Shown in pieces: positions 1 through 6,115 of a stretch of DNA of 13,602 bases. How positions within the stretch are numbered: position 1 is the first letter of the stretch; each line of letters begins with the position of its first letter. Below the pieces are notes generated by a model. It saw only the letters and a list, made by a program, of their open reading frames with translations. It ran no database searches and had not been told where the DNA came from. Made by a program: the position numbers and the translations under genes. The DNA comes from Mycoplasmatota bacterium (lineage in GTDB: Bacteria > Bacillota_I > Bacilli_A > RF39 > UBA660). The DNA lies in assembly GCA_012510745.1 (NCBI GenBank), contig JAAZHK010000072.1, positions 1 to 13,602 of the forward strand, written 5' to 3'.

Positions 1-481
1 CTATTACTAAAATTGCATTCCATCCTATTGAACCAACAATAGTATAAAATAAAAATTTAGAGAATTTCATATTGCTCATACCCGCAGGAATTGATATTAA
101 ACTTCTTAAAATTGGTATAAAACGACAAAAGAACACTGTTTTATTTCCTTGATTTTCAAACCATTCATTAGCTTTTTCAATATCTCTTGGTTTTAAGCAA
201 AGTAATTTTCCACTTTTACTCGATATTATTTTTATTAACGTTTCTTTGTTTAATAGTTTACCAATGTAATATAAAATTAAAGCTCCTATTAATGATCCGA
301 TTGTTGCAAAAAAAATAACGCCTGAAATCTCTAAGGTGCTGGTTGGTCTTTGAGTCATAAAACCTCCATAAGTTAAAATTACTTCTGAAGGAATTGGAGG
401 AAATATGTTTTCAATTGCAATTAAAAACAATACTCCAAAATAACCGAATTTATTCATAATTTCAATCATAAATGCTTGCAC
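1..481 (-). CDS. DedA (SNARE-associated) family membrane protein, C-terminus cut by window edge
   Basis: About 160 residues are visible; the gene continues past the left edge. The N-terminus shows the DedA signature IENIFPPIPSEVIL at about residues 23-36, followed by GGFMT. The second conserved block is FFCRFIPILRSLISIPAGM at about 117-135, with the family's arginines and glycine. Several hydrophobic segments are visible. DedA proteins are integral inner-membrane proteins linked to undecaprenyl-phosphate or phospholipid flipping and to membrane homeostasis; the exact substrate here cannot be told. I chose the GTG at 481 because a TAA stop lies immediately upstream in frame, a GGGG Shine-Dalgarno-like run sits 11 bases upstream, and family members usually have about this N-terminal length. 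The ATG at 469 is the alternative. The gene stands alone and diverges from the nuclease gene at 714, with its own promoter. Confidence 0.9.
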   Translation of the reverse strand, partial: MQAFMIEIMNKFGYFGVLFLIAIENIFPPIPSEVILTYGGFMTQRPTSTLEISGVIFFATIGSLIGALILYYIGKLLNKETLIKIISSKSGKLLCLKPRDIEKANEWFENQGNKTVFFCRFIPILRSLISIPAGMSNMKFSKFLFYTIVGSIGWNAILVI

Positions 482-514
482 TTATTCATCATCCCCAATC
501 GTGTTTACTGTAAT

Positions 515-543
515 AGTATATCATTTTTAATATTATATTACAA
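515..543 (-). promoter_or_regulatory. Sigma-A-type promoter of the DedA gene
   Basis: Reading the minus strand, the -35 is TTGTAA (538-543) and the -10 is TATACT (515-520), with a 17-base spacer. A TG one base upstream of the -10 makes it an extended -10. It lies about 35 bases upstream of the GTG start. Confidence 0.6.
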
Positions 544-583
544 CAATTTAAATTTTATATAATTTAAGCTTTTTAATTCTTAA

Positions 584-630
584 ATATTAATTGTTTTCTA
601 ATTTTTAATTTAAGAAAACTGAATTAATAT
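584..630. repeat. Long imperfect inverted repeat in the 232-base divergent intergenic region
   Basis: The left arm is ATATTAATT-GTTTTCT (584-599). The right arm is AGAAAAC-tg-AATTAATAT (613-630). This gives 16 pairs with a 2-base bulge and a 13-base loop. It lies between the divergent DedA and nuclease genes, about 85 bases before the nuclease start. No clear U-tract follows, so it is not an obvious terminator; it could be an operator or an mRNA-leader hairpin. I see no gene in 482-713. Confidence 0.5.
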
Positions 631-713
631 CTTTATTTAATAAGATAAAAATGAAAATTAACCATTTTACTTTGTAATTTATTTTTAGTAAATTATGATT
701 AGAGGTTAAAATT

Positions 714-1457
714 ATGACAAATAATATAATAGAATTAAATAATAGATTTAATAAAGTAATGGAAATGGGTTGGATAAAACAAGGGGAAAAGAATTATGTA
801 AATGCTGGTTGTATTTTAGAAAAATTATTAGGAATTAGAGCAGAGTGTTTTGAAATACCAGATTTTGAAGAAATTGAAATTAAAACAAAAAAATTATTTT
901 CAAAATCGTATATTAAATTATTTACAGCTACACCTGATGGTGAAGGATTATTTGAAATAAAGAGATTAAGAGATAATTATGGGTACCCTGATTCTCAAAA
1001 ACAAAACATGAAAGTATTAAATATTTCAGTAAATGCCATAAGTCTTTTACCAATGGGATTAAAATATTTTTTTAAACTTGAGGTAAGTAACGAAAATAAA
1101 AAGATATTTCTTAATATTTATGATAAAGATAATAGACTTATTGATAAACAAACTTCTTGGACCTTTAAAATGTTAGAAGAAAAATTGCTTAGAAAATTAC
1201 AAATACTAGCATTAGTAGATGTTTTATATAATAAAAGTGATAATATTAATTATTATAAATATACTGATATTAACTTTTATAAATTAAAAGATTTTAATAC
1301 CTTTATTAAATTAATTGAACAAGGTAAAATAGATATTAATTTTACTATAGGAGTTTTTCGAGCTGGAAAAAGAAAGGGTCAAACACATGATCACGGAACT
1401 GGTTTTAGAATAAACCAAGATAGTTTAAGTGATTTATATGATCCCATTATTATTTAA
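714..1457 (+). CDS. MvaI/BcnI-type restriction endonuclease family protein, orphan
   Basis: This 247-residue protein resembles the MvaI/BcnI family of monomeric nucleases, which are related to MutH. A PD-(D/E)xK-type active site is visible as PD at 49-50 and E55-I-K57 (IPDFEEIEIKTK), the same spacing as the D...ExK of MutH. It is followed by the family-like YIKLFTATPDGEG and EIKRLRDNYGYPD blocks. Near the C-terminus GVFRAGKRKGQTHDHGTGF (213-231) carries H225 and H227, highly conserved in relatives I recall. Known members cut CCWGG or CCSGG; the specificity here cannot be read from sequence. An AGAGG ribosome site (701-705) supports the ATG. No DNA methyltransferase gene is adjacent: the neighbours are the divergent DedA gene and the convergent tRNA cluster. 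It may be a solitary or decayed restriction enzyme or a repair-type nicking enzyme. It has the same AT-rich composition as its surroundings. Confidence 0.82.
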   Translation: MTNNIIELNNRFNKVMEMGWIKQGEKNYVNAGCILEKLLGIRAECFEIPDFEEIEIKTKKLFSKSYIKLFTATPDGEGLFEIKRLRDNYGYPDSQKQNMKVLNISVNAISLLPMGLKYFFKLEVSNENKKIFLNIYDKDNRLIDKQTSWTFKMLEEKLLRKLQILALVDVLYNKSDNINYYKYTDINFYKLKDFNTFIKLIEQGKIDINFTIGVFRAGKRKGQTHDHGTGFRINQDSLSDLYDPIII

Positions 1458-1507
1458 ATATTATTATATATACATCTAAATGGTTTTGGGACAAGAGGTT
1501 CTAGACA

Positions 1508-1543
1508 TAAAAAAACTATTCTTATGAATAGTTTTATTTTTTA
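1508..1543. terminator. Bidirectional intrinsic terminator between the nuclease gene and the tRNA cluster
   Basis: A perfect 10-bp stem, AAAACTATTC (1512-1521) and GAATAGTTTT (1526-1535), encloses a TTAT loop. T-rich tracts lie on both sides, so it can stop transcripts from the nuclease gene on the plus strand and from the tRNA cluster on the minus strand. Confidence 0.85.
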
Positions 1544-1546
1544 TAA

Positions 1547-1623
1547 TGGTCGGGAAGACAGGATTTGAACCTGCAACCACATGGTCCCAAACCAAGTGCT
1601 CTACCAAGTTGAGCCACTTCCCG
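1547..1623 (-). tRNA. tRNA-Pro (UGG)
   Basis: On the minus strand the acceptor CGGGAAG pairs with CTTCCCG; A73 and an encoded CCA follow. The D-stem is GCTC/GAGC. The anticodon loop TTTGGGA gives anticodon TGG. It is the last gene of the tRNA run, just before the terminator. Confidence 0.96.
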
Positions 1624-1629
1624 AAATAC

Positions 1630-1706
1630 TGGCGCACCCGACAGGAGTTGAACCCATAACCTCTTGATCCGTAGTCAAGCGCTCTATCCAATTGAGCTAC
1701 GGGCGC
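1630..1706 (-). tRNA. tRNA-Arg (ACG)
   Basis: The acceptor is GCGCCCG/CGGGTGC with one G-U pair; G73 and CCA are encoded. The stem CTTGA/TCAAG holds the loop CTACGGA, anticodon ACG. A34 is expected to be converted to inosine by TadA so that it reads CGN codons. Confidence 0.96.
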
Positions 1707-1724
1707 ATTTATTATAAAATTAAG

Positions 1725-1800
1725 TGGTGGCTCCGATTGGAATCGAACCAACGACACAGGGATTTTCAGTCCCTTGCTCTACCGACTGAGCTACAGAGCC
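1725..1800 (-). tRNA. tRNA-Phe (GAA)
   Basis: The acceptor is GGCTCTG/CGGAGCC; A73 and CCA are encoded. The stem AGGGA/TCCCT holds the loop CTGAAAA, anticodon GAA. Confidence 0.97.
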
Positions 1801-1805
1801 AATTT

Positions 1806-1881
1806 TGGCGGTCTCGGCGGGAATCGAACCCGTGATCTTCTGCGTGACAGGCAGACGTGTTAACCGCTACACTACGAGACC
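1806..1881 (-). tRNA. tRNA-Asp (GUC)
   Basis: The acceptor is GGTCTCG/CGAGACC, with G73 and CCA encoded. The stem TCTGC/GCAGA holds the loop CTGTCAC, anticodon GTC. Confidence 0.97.
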
Positions 1882-1884
1882 AAA

Positions 1885-1961
1885 TGGTTGCGGGAGCTGG
1901 ATTTGAACCAACGACCTTCGGGTTATGAGCCCAACGAGCTACCAAACTGCTCCATCCCGCG
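1885..1961 (-). tRNA. Initiator tRNA-fMet (CAU)
   Basis: The acceptor CGCGGGA/TCCCGCA leaves the C1-A72 mismatch typical of initiators. The anticodon stem has three consecutive G-C pairs (TTGGG/CCCGA) around the loop CTCATAA, anticodon CAT. Both features distinguish it from elongator Met and from Ile-CAU. CCA is encoded. Confidence 0.96.
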
Positions 1962-1974
1962 ATATATATTTATT

Positions 1975-2067
1975 TGGCGGAGGAAAAGGGATTCGAACCC
2001 CTGCACCGCTTTCACGGTCTGTCGGTTTTCAAGACCGATCCCTTCAGCCAGACTTGGGTATTCCTCC
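1975..2067 (-). tRNA. tRNA-Ser (UGA)
   Basis: A class II tRNA of 93 bases with a long variable arm (ACCG/CGGT-type stem). The acceptor is GGAGGAA/TTCCTCC, with G73 and CCA encoded. The stem TCGGT/ACCGA holds the loop CTTGAAA, anticodon TGA. Confidence 0.97.
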
Positions 2068-2071
2068 ATAA

Positions 2072-2160
2072 TGGTGCCTAAGACCGGAATTGAACCGGCA
2101 CGAGGTTTGAATCTCGCAGGATTTTAAGTCCTGTGCGTCTACCTATTCCGCCACTCAGGC
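2072..2160 (-). tRNA. tRNA-Leu (UAA)
   Basis: A class II tRNA of 89 bases with a variable arm. The acceptor is GCCTGAG/CTTAGGC, with A73 and CCA encoded. The stem CAGGA/TCCTG holds the loop CTTAAAA, anticodon TAA. It is the first gene of the seven-tRNA run and is preceded by its own promoter. Confidence 0.97.
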
Positions 2161-2174
2161 ATATGTTATGTATT

Positions 2175-2203
2175 ATTGTAACATTTCTTTAAAGAAAAAA
2201 CAA
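2175..2203 (-). promoter_or_regulatory. Promoter of the Leu-Ser-fMet-Asp-Phe-Arg-Pro tRNA run
   Basis: On the minus strand the -35-like TTGTTT is at 2198-2203 and the -10 TACAAT at 2175-2180, with a 17-base spacer and a TG extension of the -10. The spacer contains a perfect 14-base palindrome (2184-2197). The -35 is weak, so the extended -10 probably matters. Confidence 0.55.
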
Positions 2204-2214
2204 ATCTGTTACAA
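2176..2214. repeat. Nested palindromes covering the tRNA promoter
   Basis: An outer inverted repeat, TTGTAACA (2176-2183) and TGTTACAA (2207-2214), is perfect over 8 bp. Inside it is the perfect palindrome TTTCTTTAAAGAAA (2184-2197). Together they span the -10, the spacer and the -35 of the tRNA-run promoter. The rest of the 131-base gap between the Leu and Ala tRNAs holds two short hairpins (2241-2256 and 2261-2276) and no gene. Confidence 0.6.
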
Positions 2215-2291
2215 ATATGCTGAAAATAAAATTCATACCAAGATTAACAATAATCTACAGGCTGAGCTATTTCAGCAGTTAAAACTTATTT

Positions 2292-2368
2292 TGGTGGAGC
2301 ATAACGGATTTGAACCGTTGACCTTCTGCTTGCAAGGCAGACGCTCTAGCCAACTGAGCTAATGCCCC
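2292..2368 (-). tRNA. tRNA-Ala (UGC)
   Basis: The acceptor is GGGGCAT/ATGCTCC and contains the G3-U70 pair that identifies alanine tRNAs. A73 and CCA are encoded. The stem TCTGC/GCAGA holds the loop CTTGCAA, anticodon TGC. It is separated by 131 bases from the other seven tRNAs and has its own strong promoter. Confidence 0.97.
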
Positions 2369-2384
2369 AAAAGTAAGCAATATG

Positions 2385-2414
2385 ATTGTAGCATAATAAA
2401 CAAAAATTTGTCAA
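2385..2414 (-). promoter_or_regulatory. Strong promoter of tRNA-Ala
   Basis: A perfect -35 TTGACA (2409-2414), an 18-base spacer and -10 TACAAT (2385-2390) with an upstream TG, read on the minus strand. The -35 starts only about 8 bases after the stop codon of the SpoIVFB-like gene, and no terminator is visible between them. Confidence 0.8.
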
Positions 2415-2422
2415 CCTTAATA

Positions 2423-3010
2423 TTAGCTTTTTACGAATTTTTCACATAATATATCTCTTTCAGTATGATAATGATCATGATGTTTAATAACATGAACTTT
2501 ATCTCGATAAAATTGATCAACATTATTTATTATTGCTCTTTTTTTCAAATTATGCCCGTATAAATATCTTTCTAAAATAAAATTTAAATATAAATAAATT
2601 AATAAAAAAAAAATATACACATATGATAAACAAAAAATAGCCCTAAAACTTTTTTTAAAAGAAAGGAAATAACTAATAAAAAGATGAATTAACTTACCTC
2701 CATCTAAGGGATATATTGGTAGTAAATTAAAAAACAATATACCATAGTGATAACTTTTTATTAATTCAATATCTCTAACCTTCCACCAAACTAAGCATTG
2801 AAAAAAAATAATTTGAGCAACTGAACCCATTAACGTTATTATTATTTCTTCTTTTATAGGTTTATTAAAACCAGCATTAAATTTAATTAAACCGCCATAC
2901 GGATACAAATTAATTGAACTAATAGGCCATCGAAATATAAAAGCTACCAAAAAATGCCCAAGTTCGTGAATTATTATTAAAATAGTCAAAATACAAGCTT
3001 CTTTAAACAT
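2423..3010 (-). CDS. spoIVFB: M50 site-2 protease, SpoIVFB-like (start uncertain, probably longer)
   Basis: A polytopic zinc metalloprotease of the site-2 protease family. From the ATG at 3010, HELGH (residues 15-19) supplies two zinc-binding histidines and the catalytic Glu. NLLPIYPLDGGK (95-106) supplies the Asp ligand. The loop YPYGGLIKF is also typical. In Bacillus SpoIVFB sits in the outer forespore membrane and cleaves pro-sigma-K. It directly follows a SpoIVFA-like gene, the same pair as in Bacillus, which is strong context for this role. The start is a problem: the frame stays open upstream to a TAG at 3089-3091 and encodes the family-like N-terminal stretch INIHPLYYFFLL just before this ATG. 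No ATG, GTG or TTG is available there. The true start may be a non-standard ATT or ATA near 3062-3076, coupled to the SpoIVFA stop. I give the first standard codon. The C-terminal 50 residues are charged and probably cytoplasmic; the larger CBS domain of some homologues is absent. Confidence 0.85.
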   Translation of the reverse strand: MFKEACILTILIIIHELGHFLVAFIFRWPISSINLYPYGGLIKFNAGFNKPIKEEIIITLMGSVAQIIFFQCLVWWKVRDIELIKSYHYGILFFNLLPIYPLDGGKLIHLFISYFLSFKKSFRAIFCLSYVYIFFLLIYLYLNFILERYLYGHNLKKRAIINNVDQFYRDKVHVIKHHDHYHTERDILCEKFVKS

Positions 3011-3068
3011 TGCTGTTAAAACACAAATTAGGAGAAAAAAATAATATAGTGGATGAATATTAATTTTT

Positions 3069-3665
3069 TTAAATATAGTTTTGATAAGCTAAAAATTCTC
3101 CATTTTTCTGAAATATTAAATAAAGTTTATTATTTTTTGTTTCTCCTATTAAACTTCCCTTTTCAATATAGTCATACATACTAAGGTCAGCTGGGGTAAT
3201 ATTACTGTACCAAGTGTCAATACCATTTATCTGCTGGATAACAACAGTTTGACCATAATCTGATTTTTCACCTATATAAACAACAATACCACTTTCAATA
3301 GTTGGGACTAAATATTTCTCTGAAACATCTAAAACACACCCATCTTGATATTTAGAAGCTTTTTGATATGTTAATTTTTCATTAAAAACAGGTTCACTTG
3401 TAACTCCTATTTTAAAAGGTAAAATATTACCTAAATATTTTTTATAAATATTATTAATAGTTGCAAATTTAAAATTAGTTACATAGGTATGTTGATAAAA
3501 AATCGATTTAAATTTATTGTTTACCTTAGTACCAATTAAAACAAATAAAAAGAGAATGATTGTTATTAAAACTTTATTTAAAGTATTGATAATATGTTTT
3601 TTAATTCTTTCATCTTTTAGTTCTTGATTAAAGGTTATTTTTTTAAGGCTTTTATATTCTTCCAT
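3069..3665 (-). CDS. spoIVFA: SpoIVFA-like protein with degenerate LytM/M23 domain
   Basis: 198 residues: a basic cytoplasmic N-terminus, one membrane segment at about 31-49, a linker, and a C-terminal LytM-like beta domain at about 106-198. The family frame is recognisable in SGIVVYIGEKSDYGQTVVIQ and GIDTWYSNI. The zinc ligands are lost: the usual YxH is YSN at 153-155 and the usual HLHFE is LYLIFQ at 181-186. SpoIVFA in Bacillus likewise has an inactive LytM fold and holds SpoIVFB in its inhibited complex in the outer forespore membrane. The gene order (upstream of an M50 protease, downstream of mreD) agrees. The ribosome site GGTGAT matches the distal part of the Shine-Dalgarno complement. 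Calling it a plain M23 peptidase would be less precise given the missing ligands. Confidence 0.85.
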   Translation of the reverse strand: MEEYKSLKKITFNQELKDERIKKHIINTLNKVLITIILFLFVLIGTKVNNKFKSIFYQHTYVTNFKFATINNIYKKYLGNILPFKIGVTSEPVFNEKLTYQKASKYQDGCVLDVSEKYLVPTIESGIVVYIGEKSDYGQTVVIQQINGIDTWYSNITPADLSMYDYIEKGSLIGETKNNKLYLIFQKNGEFLAYQNYI

Positions 3666-3694
3666 AATATCACCAATAAATATTATGTTTTATA

Positions 3695-4174
3695 TTATTT
3701 ATTATACTTGTCTTTTTGTGACATATTTTTTAATATTATCATCATTATAAAAGCATAAATAATATTGAAGATATAATAACTATAAATATTATTAAGTAAA
3801 GTATATATATTAAATTTCTTAAAATATAAAATATTACTAAATACAATTAATATAAATCGATAGAGGGTAATTACTAATATTAATTTTATGATATTATCTA
3901 AAATCTTTTTTTTAGTGAAAATATTTATCTTATTTAATAAATAATAAATAATTATAAAAATGATTCCATGCAAAACTAACATGTTTGTATAAAGTAAATC
4001 ATATAGACTTCCTATCATAAATGCTATTAAATATTTCTTTTTAGTTAAAGGAAAACAAACAACTAAAGAAGTAATTGTGCATAAAGGCATAAATAAAGAG
4101 TTATAATACATAGGGACAAAGAATGAAAGATACCCATCTAAAAATAATGAAATCATTATTAAACTAACTACCAT
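3695..4174 (-). CDS. mreD: Rod shape-determining protein MreD
   Basis: 159 residues, almost entirely hydrophobic, with about five to six membrane segments, matching the usual MreD size and topology. The GSLYDLLYT segment at about 55-63 fits the conserved G..D.... motif of the family. MreD is an inner-membrane member of the elongasome that partners MreC and guides lateral wall synthesis. The start ATG overlaps the end of mreC by 11 bases, and an AGAGGAG ribosome site lies inside mreC, so translation is probably coupled. Sequence identity alone is weak in this family; the position after mreC is decisive. Confidence 0.88.
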   Translation of the reverse strand: MVVSLIMISLFLDGYLSFFVPMYYNSLFMPLCTITSLVVCFPLTKKKYLIAFMIGSLYDLLYTNMLVLHGIIFIIIYYLLNKINIFTKKKILDNIIKLILVITLYRFILIVFSNILYFKKFNIYTLLNNIYSYYIFNIIYAFIMMIILKNMSQKDKYNK

Positions 4175-4919
4175 TGTTTCTCCTCTTTAGGACTGCAATA
4201 TATTTAATATTATTAAAATCTTCTATTGTTTTGACAAATATTTTCTGACCTACACCATATTTATCACTAGTAACTTTAGTAACATATCCAACTAAAATAC
4301 CTGCTGGATAAATCCCACCTAAACCATTCGTTATTACTGCATCATTAATATTAATGTTTTCAGTGTTGTTTATACCTGTAATATAAAGAAATCCAGTTTC
4401 AGCTTCATATCCTGATATTAGAGCATTAATATTGTTTACTTGAACAGATATTTTATTATTGACATCTTTATTAATAATAAGTTTTACTTCACTACTATTT
4501 TTACTTGTATTAATAATCTTTCCTATTAATCCTTGGCTAGAAATAACAGCTGAATCATTAATAATTCCATCCTTAAAACCTTTATCGATTATTAAATTAT
4601 TTAAAATATGAGTTGTATTTCTACTTATAATAGTAGCGTTTATATAATGAAAATCAGTTAAACTATAGCTGAGTTCTAACAATTCTTTTAAAGACTCTTT
4701 TTTTTTGTTCAGTTCCTTTATTAAATTGCTAGATATCTCATGATGATATAATTTATTATCATCTTGATATGGAACTGGATAATATAAAATTTTTTGGAGT
4801 TGAACAAAAGCATCTTTAATATACACTTCAACAAAAAAAATTTTTCGTTTACTAGATAGTGCATATAATAAAGTTAAAACTATTATAAAAACAAATATTA
4901 ATTTATTAATTTTTTTCAT
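4164..4919 (-). CDS. mreC: Rod shape-determining protein MreC
   Basis: 251 residues. One N-terminal membrane anchor (about 7-24), a short lysine/glutamate-rich helical region (about 62-85) that would dimerise, then the extracellular MreC beta-barrel domain from about 93. Family landmarks are ATIISRN, NLIIDKGFKDGI, SSQGLIGKI and the terminal GGIYPAGILVGYVTKV. It links MreD and penicillin-binding proteins on the outer face of the membrane. The ATG shares its A with the TAA stop of radC (TAATG), so the two are translationally coupled. No mreB lies upstream, where it would normally be; MreB must be encoded elsewhere or be missing. Confidence 0.95.
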   Translation of the reverse strand: MKKINKLIFVFIIVLTLLYALSSKRKIFFVEVYIKDAFVQLQKILYYPVPYQDDNKLYHHEISSNLIKELNKKKESLKELLELSYSLTDFHYINATIISRNTTHILNNLIIDKGFKDGIINDSAVISSQGLIGKIINTSKNSSEVKLIINKDVNNKISVQVNNINALISGYEAETGFLYITGINNTENININDAVITNGLGGIYPAGILVGYVTKVTSDKYGVGQKIFVKTIEDFNNIKYIAVLKRRNNGS

Positions 4920-5611
4920 TAAATATTAATTATACTATTGTTTTCATAAAAACTATAATATTCGTTTTCTCCAAAAATAATATGATCTAAAACAGGTATT
5001 TGTTGAATGCGTCCTATTTCCATTAAAGCTTTAGTTAATTCTATATCTTCTACACTAGGTTTAACATTATTGGATGGATGGTTATGCATACAAACAATAC
5101 TAGAAGCACTAAGAAGATATGCCTCTTTAAATATTTCTCTAGGATGAACAATACTTTTATTTATAGTTCCCATAAATAGCAATTTCCTTTCTATTAATCT
5201 TTGTTTTGAATCAAAATACAAACAATAAAATGATTCTTGTTTACTATTATAAAAAAGGCTCTGATTAGCTAAATAAATATCTTTAGCATTTCTTAATGGT
5301 TCCTTTTGATTAATAGTTTTTTTGATAAAAATTCTTTTACCTAATTCAATTGCAGCAATAATTTCTATTGCTTTCACAGTACCTATTCCGTTAATTTTAA
5401 TTAATTTATTAATTGTTATATTTTCTAAATCGCTAATATTGTTTAATTTACTTAAAATCTCATGGGCAAGTTCCTTAACGTTTTTATCTTTTGTTCCTGT
5501 CTTTAAAATGATTGATAATAGTTCTTCATTAGATAAAGCATTTACTCCAAACTTTACTAATCTTTCTCTTGGTCTTTCTTCAATTAACATTTCTTTTATT
5601 TTAATTGCCAT
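4919..5611 (-). CDS. radC: RadC family protein (JAMM/MPN+ domain)
   Basis: 230 residues, the standard RadC length. The N-terminal region (about 1-100) contains a helix-hairpin-helix-like stretch, LIKINGIGTVKAIEIIAAIEL. The C-terminal JAMM metal site shows HNHPS at 176-180 and D189, with the upstream acidic residue in QESFYCLYFD. The residue after HNHPS is Asn rather than the usual Gly. RadC was named as a DNA repair protein, but that role is doubtful and its substrate is unknown. It is the conserved neighbour of mreBCD in Bacillus and many other bacteria. Its start overlaps the upstream SPOR gene by 11 bases. Confidence 0.95.
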   Translation of the reverse strand: MAIKIKEMLIEERPRERLVKFGVNALSNEELLSIILKTGTKDKNVKELAHEILSKLNNISDLENITINKLIKINGIGTVKAIEIIAAIELGKRIFIKKTINQKEPLRNAKDIYLANQSLFYNSKQESFYCLYFDSKQRLIERKLLFMGTINKSIVHPREIFKEAYLLSASSIVCMHNHPSNNVKPSVEDIELTKALMEIGRIQQIPVLDHIIFGENEYYSFYENNSIINI

Positions 5612-6065
5612 AATTTAATATTAACTCCTCATAAGTACTTAATACTGATTTTTCAATTGATAATATTTGATTAATATTATTGGTATTAGCTATTAATTTA
5701 TCATATTGGACTAACATAGAAATAAAATCAGGATTTGTAACATTTATTTGCTTTATATATATATCATTACCTTTCTTATTGTAAATTTCCTTAATTTTTT
5801 GGGCATTTTCCGTTTCTTTAGTAATAGCTACATAAACATAATATTTATCATTTTCTTTGATTTTTAAAAATTGATCAAGTTCCTTTGTATGATTATTTAG
5901 TGATTCTTGATTGCTATAAACTCCTTGTTGTAAAAAATATATTTGATTTGTTTCATTAAAGGTTGGTATGTTTTGTTTATATTGAGTATAGACAATCTCT
6001 CCGCATAAATAGCCGATTAAAATGGCCATTACCATTGGTATAAGAAATCCCCATTTTATTTTCAT
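5601..6065 (-). CDS. SpoIIB-like membrane protein with SPOR-type domain
   Basis: 154 residues. A single membrane anchor (about 6-24), then a region at about 41-110 whose pattern fits a SPOR domain: YFLQQGVYSNQESLNN, a helix, YYVYVAITKETENAQKIKEI, and a final strand IYIKQI. SPOR domains bind denuded glycan strands at division septa. In B. subtilis the SPOR protein SpoIIB, which helps engulfment and septal wall thinning, is encoded just upstream of maf-radC. The same position next to radC makes this a likely SpoIIB counterpart. It is much shorter than B. subtilis SpoIIB, so I leave the symbol empty. The C-terminal 40 residues are helical. The ribosome site is GGTGAT. It appears to be the first gene of the operon, since a terminator lies upstream; I found no convincing promoter in 6066-6115. 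Confidence 0.7.
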   Translation of the reverse strand: MKIKWGFLIPMVMAILIGYLCGEIVYTQYKQNIPTFNETNQIYFLQQGVYSNQESLNNHTKELDQFLKIKENDKYYVYVAITKETENAQKIKEIYNKKGNDIYIKQINVTNPDFISMLVQYDKLIANTNNINQILSIEKSVLSTYEELILNYGN

Positions 6066-6115
6066 ATCATATCACCAATATAATTATAAGCTTTAATAAT
6101 GACTAATTTTGTCGA

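Noticed and set aside
1476..1757. Open frame on the minus strand that could encode 93 residues (contains APVAQLDRA)
   Set aside because: It is a translation through the tRNA-Pro and tRNA-Arg genes, a well-known annotation artefact.
1888..2127. Open frame on the plus strand across the fMet, Ser and Leu tRNAs
   Set aside because: It is antisense to three well-supported tRNA genes and has no ribosome site.
2168..2362. Open frame on the plus strand over the tRNA gap and tRNA-Ala
   Set aside because: It is antisense to tRNA-Ala, has no ribosome site, and covers promoter palindromes.
1547..2368. tRNA cluster as an integration site for a mobile element
   Set aside because: No integrase or duplicated tRNA end is visible, and all eight tRNAs are intact with CCA.
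5322..5618. Open frame of 98 codons on the plus strand inside radC
   Set aside because: It is a shadow of the conserved radC frame; its hydrophobic composition arises from the complementary strand.
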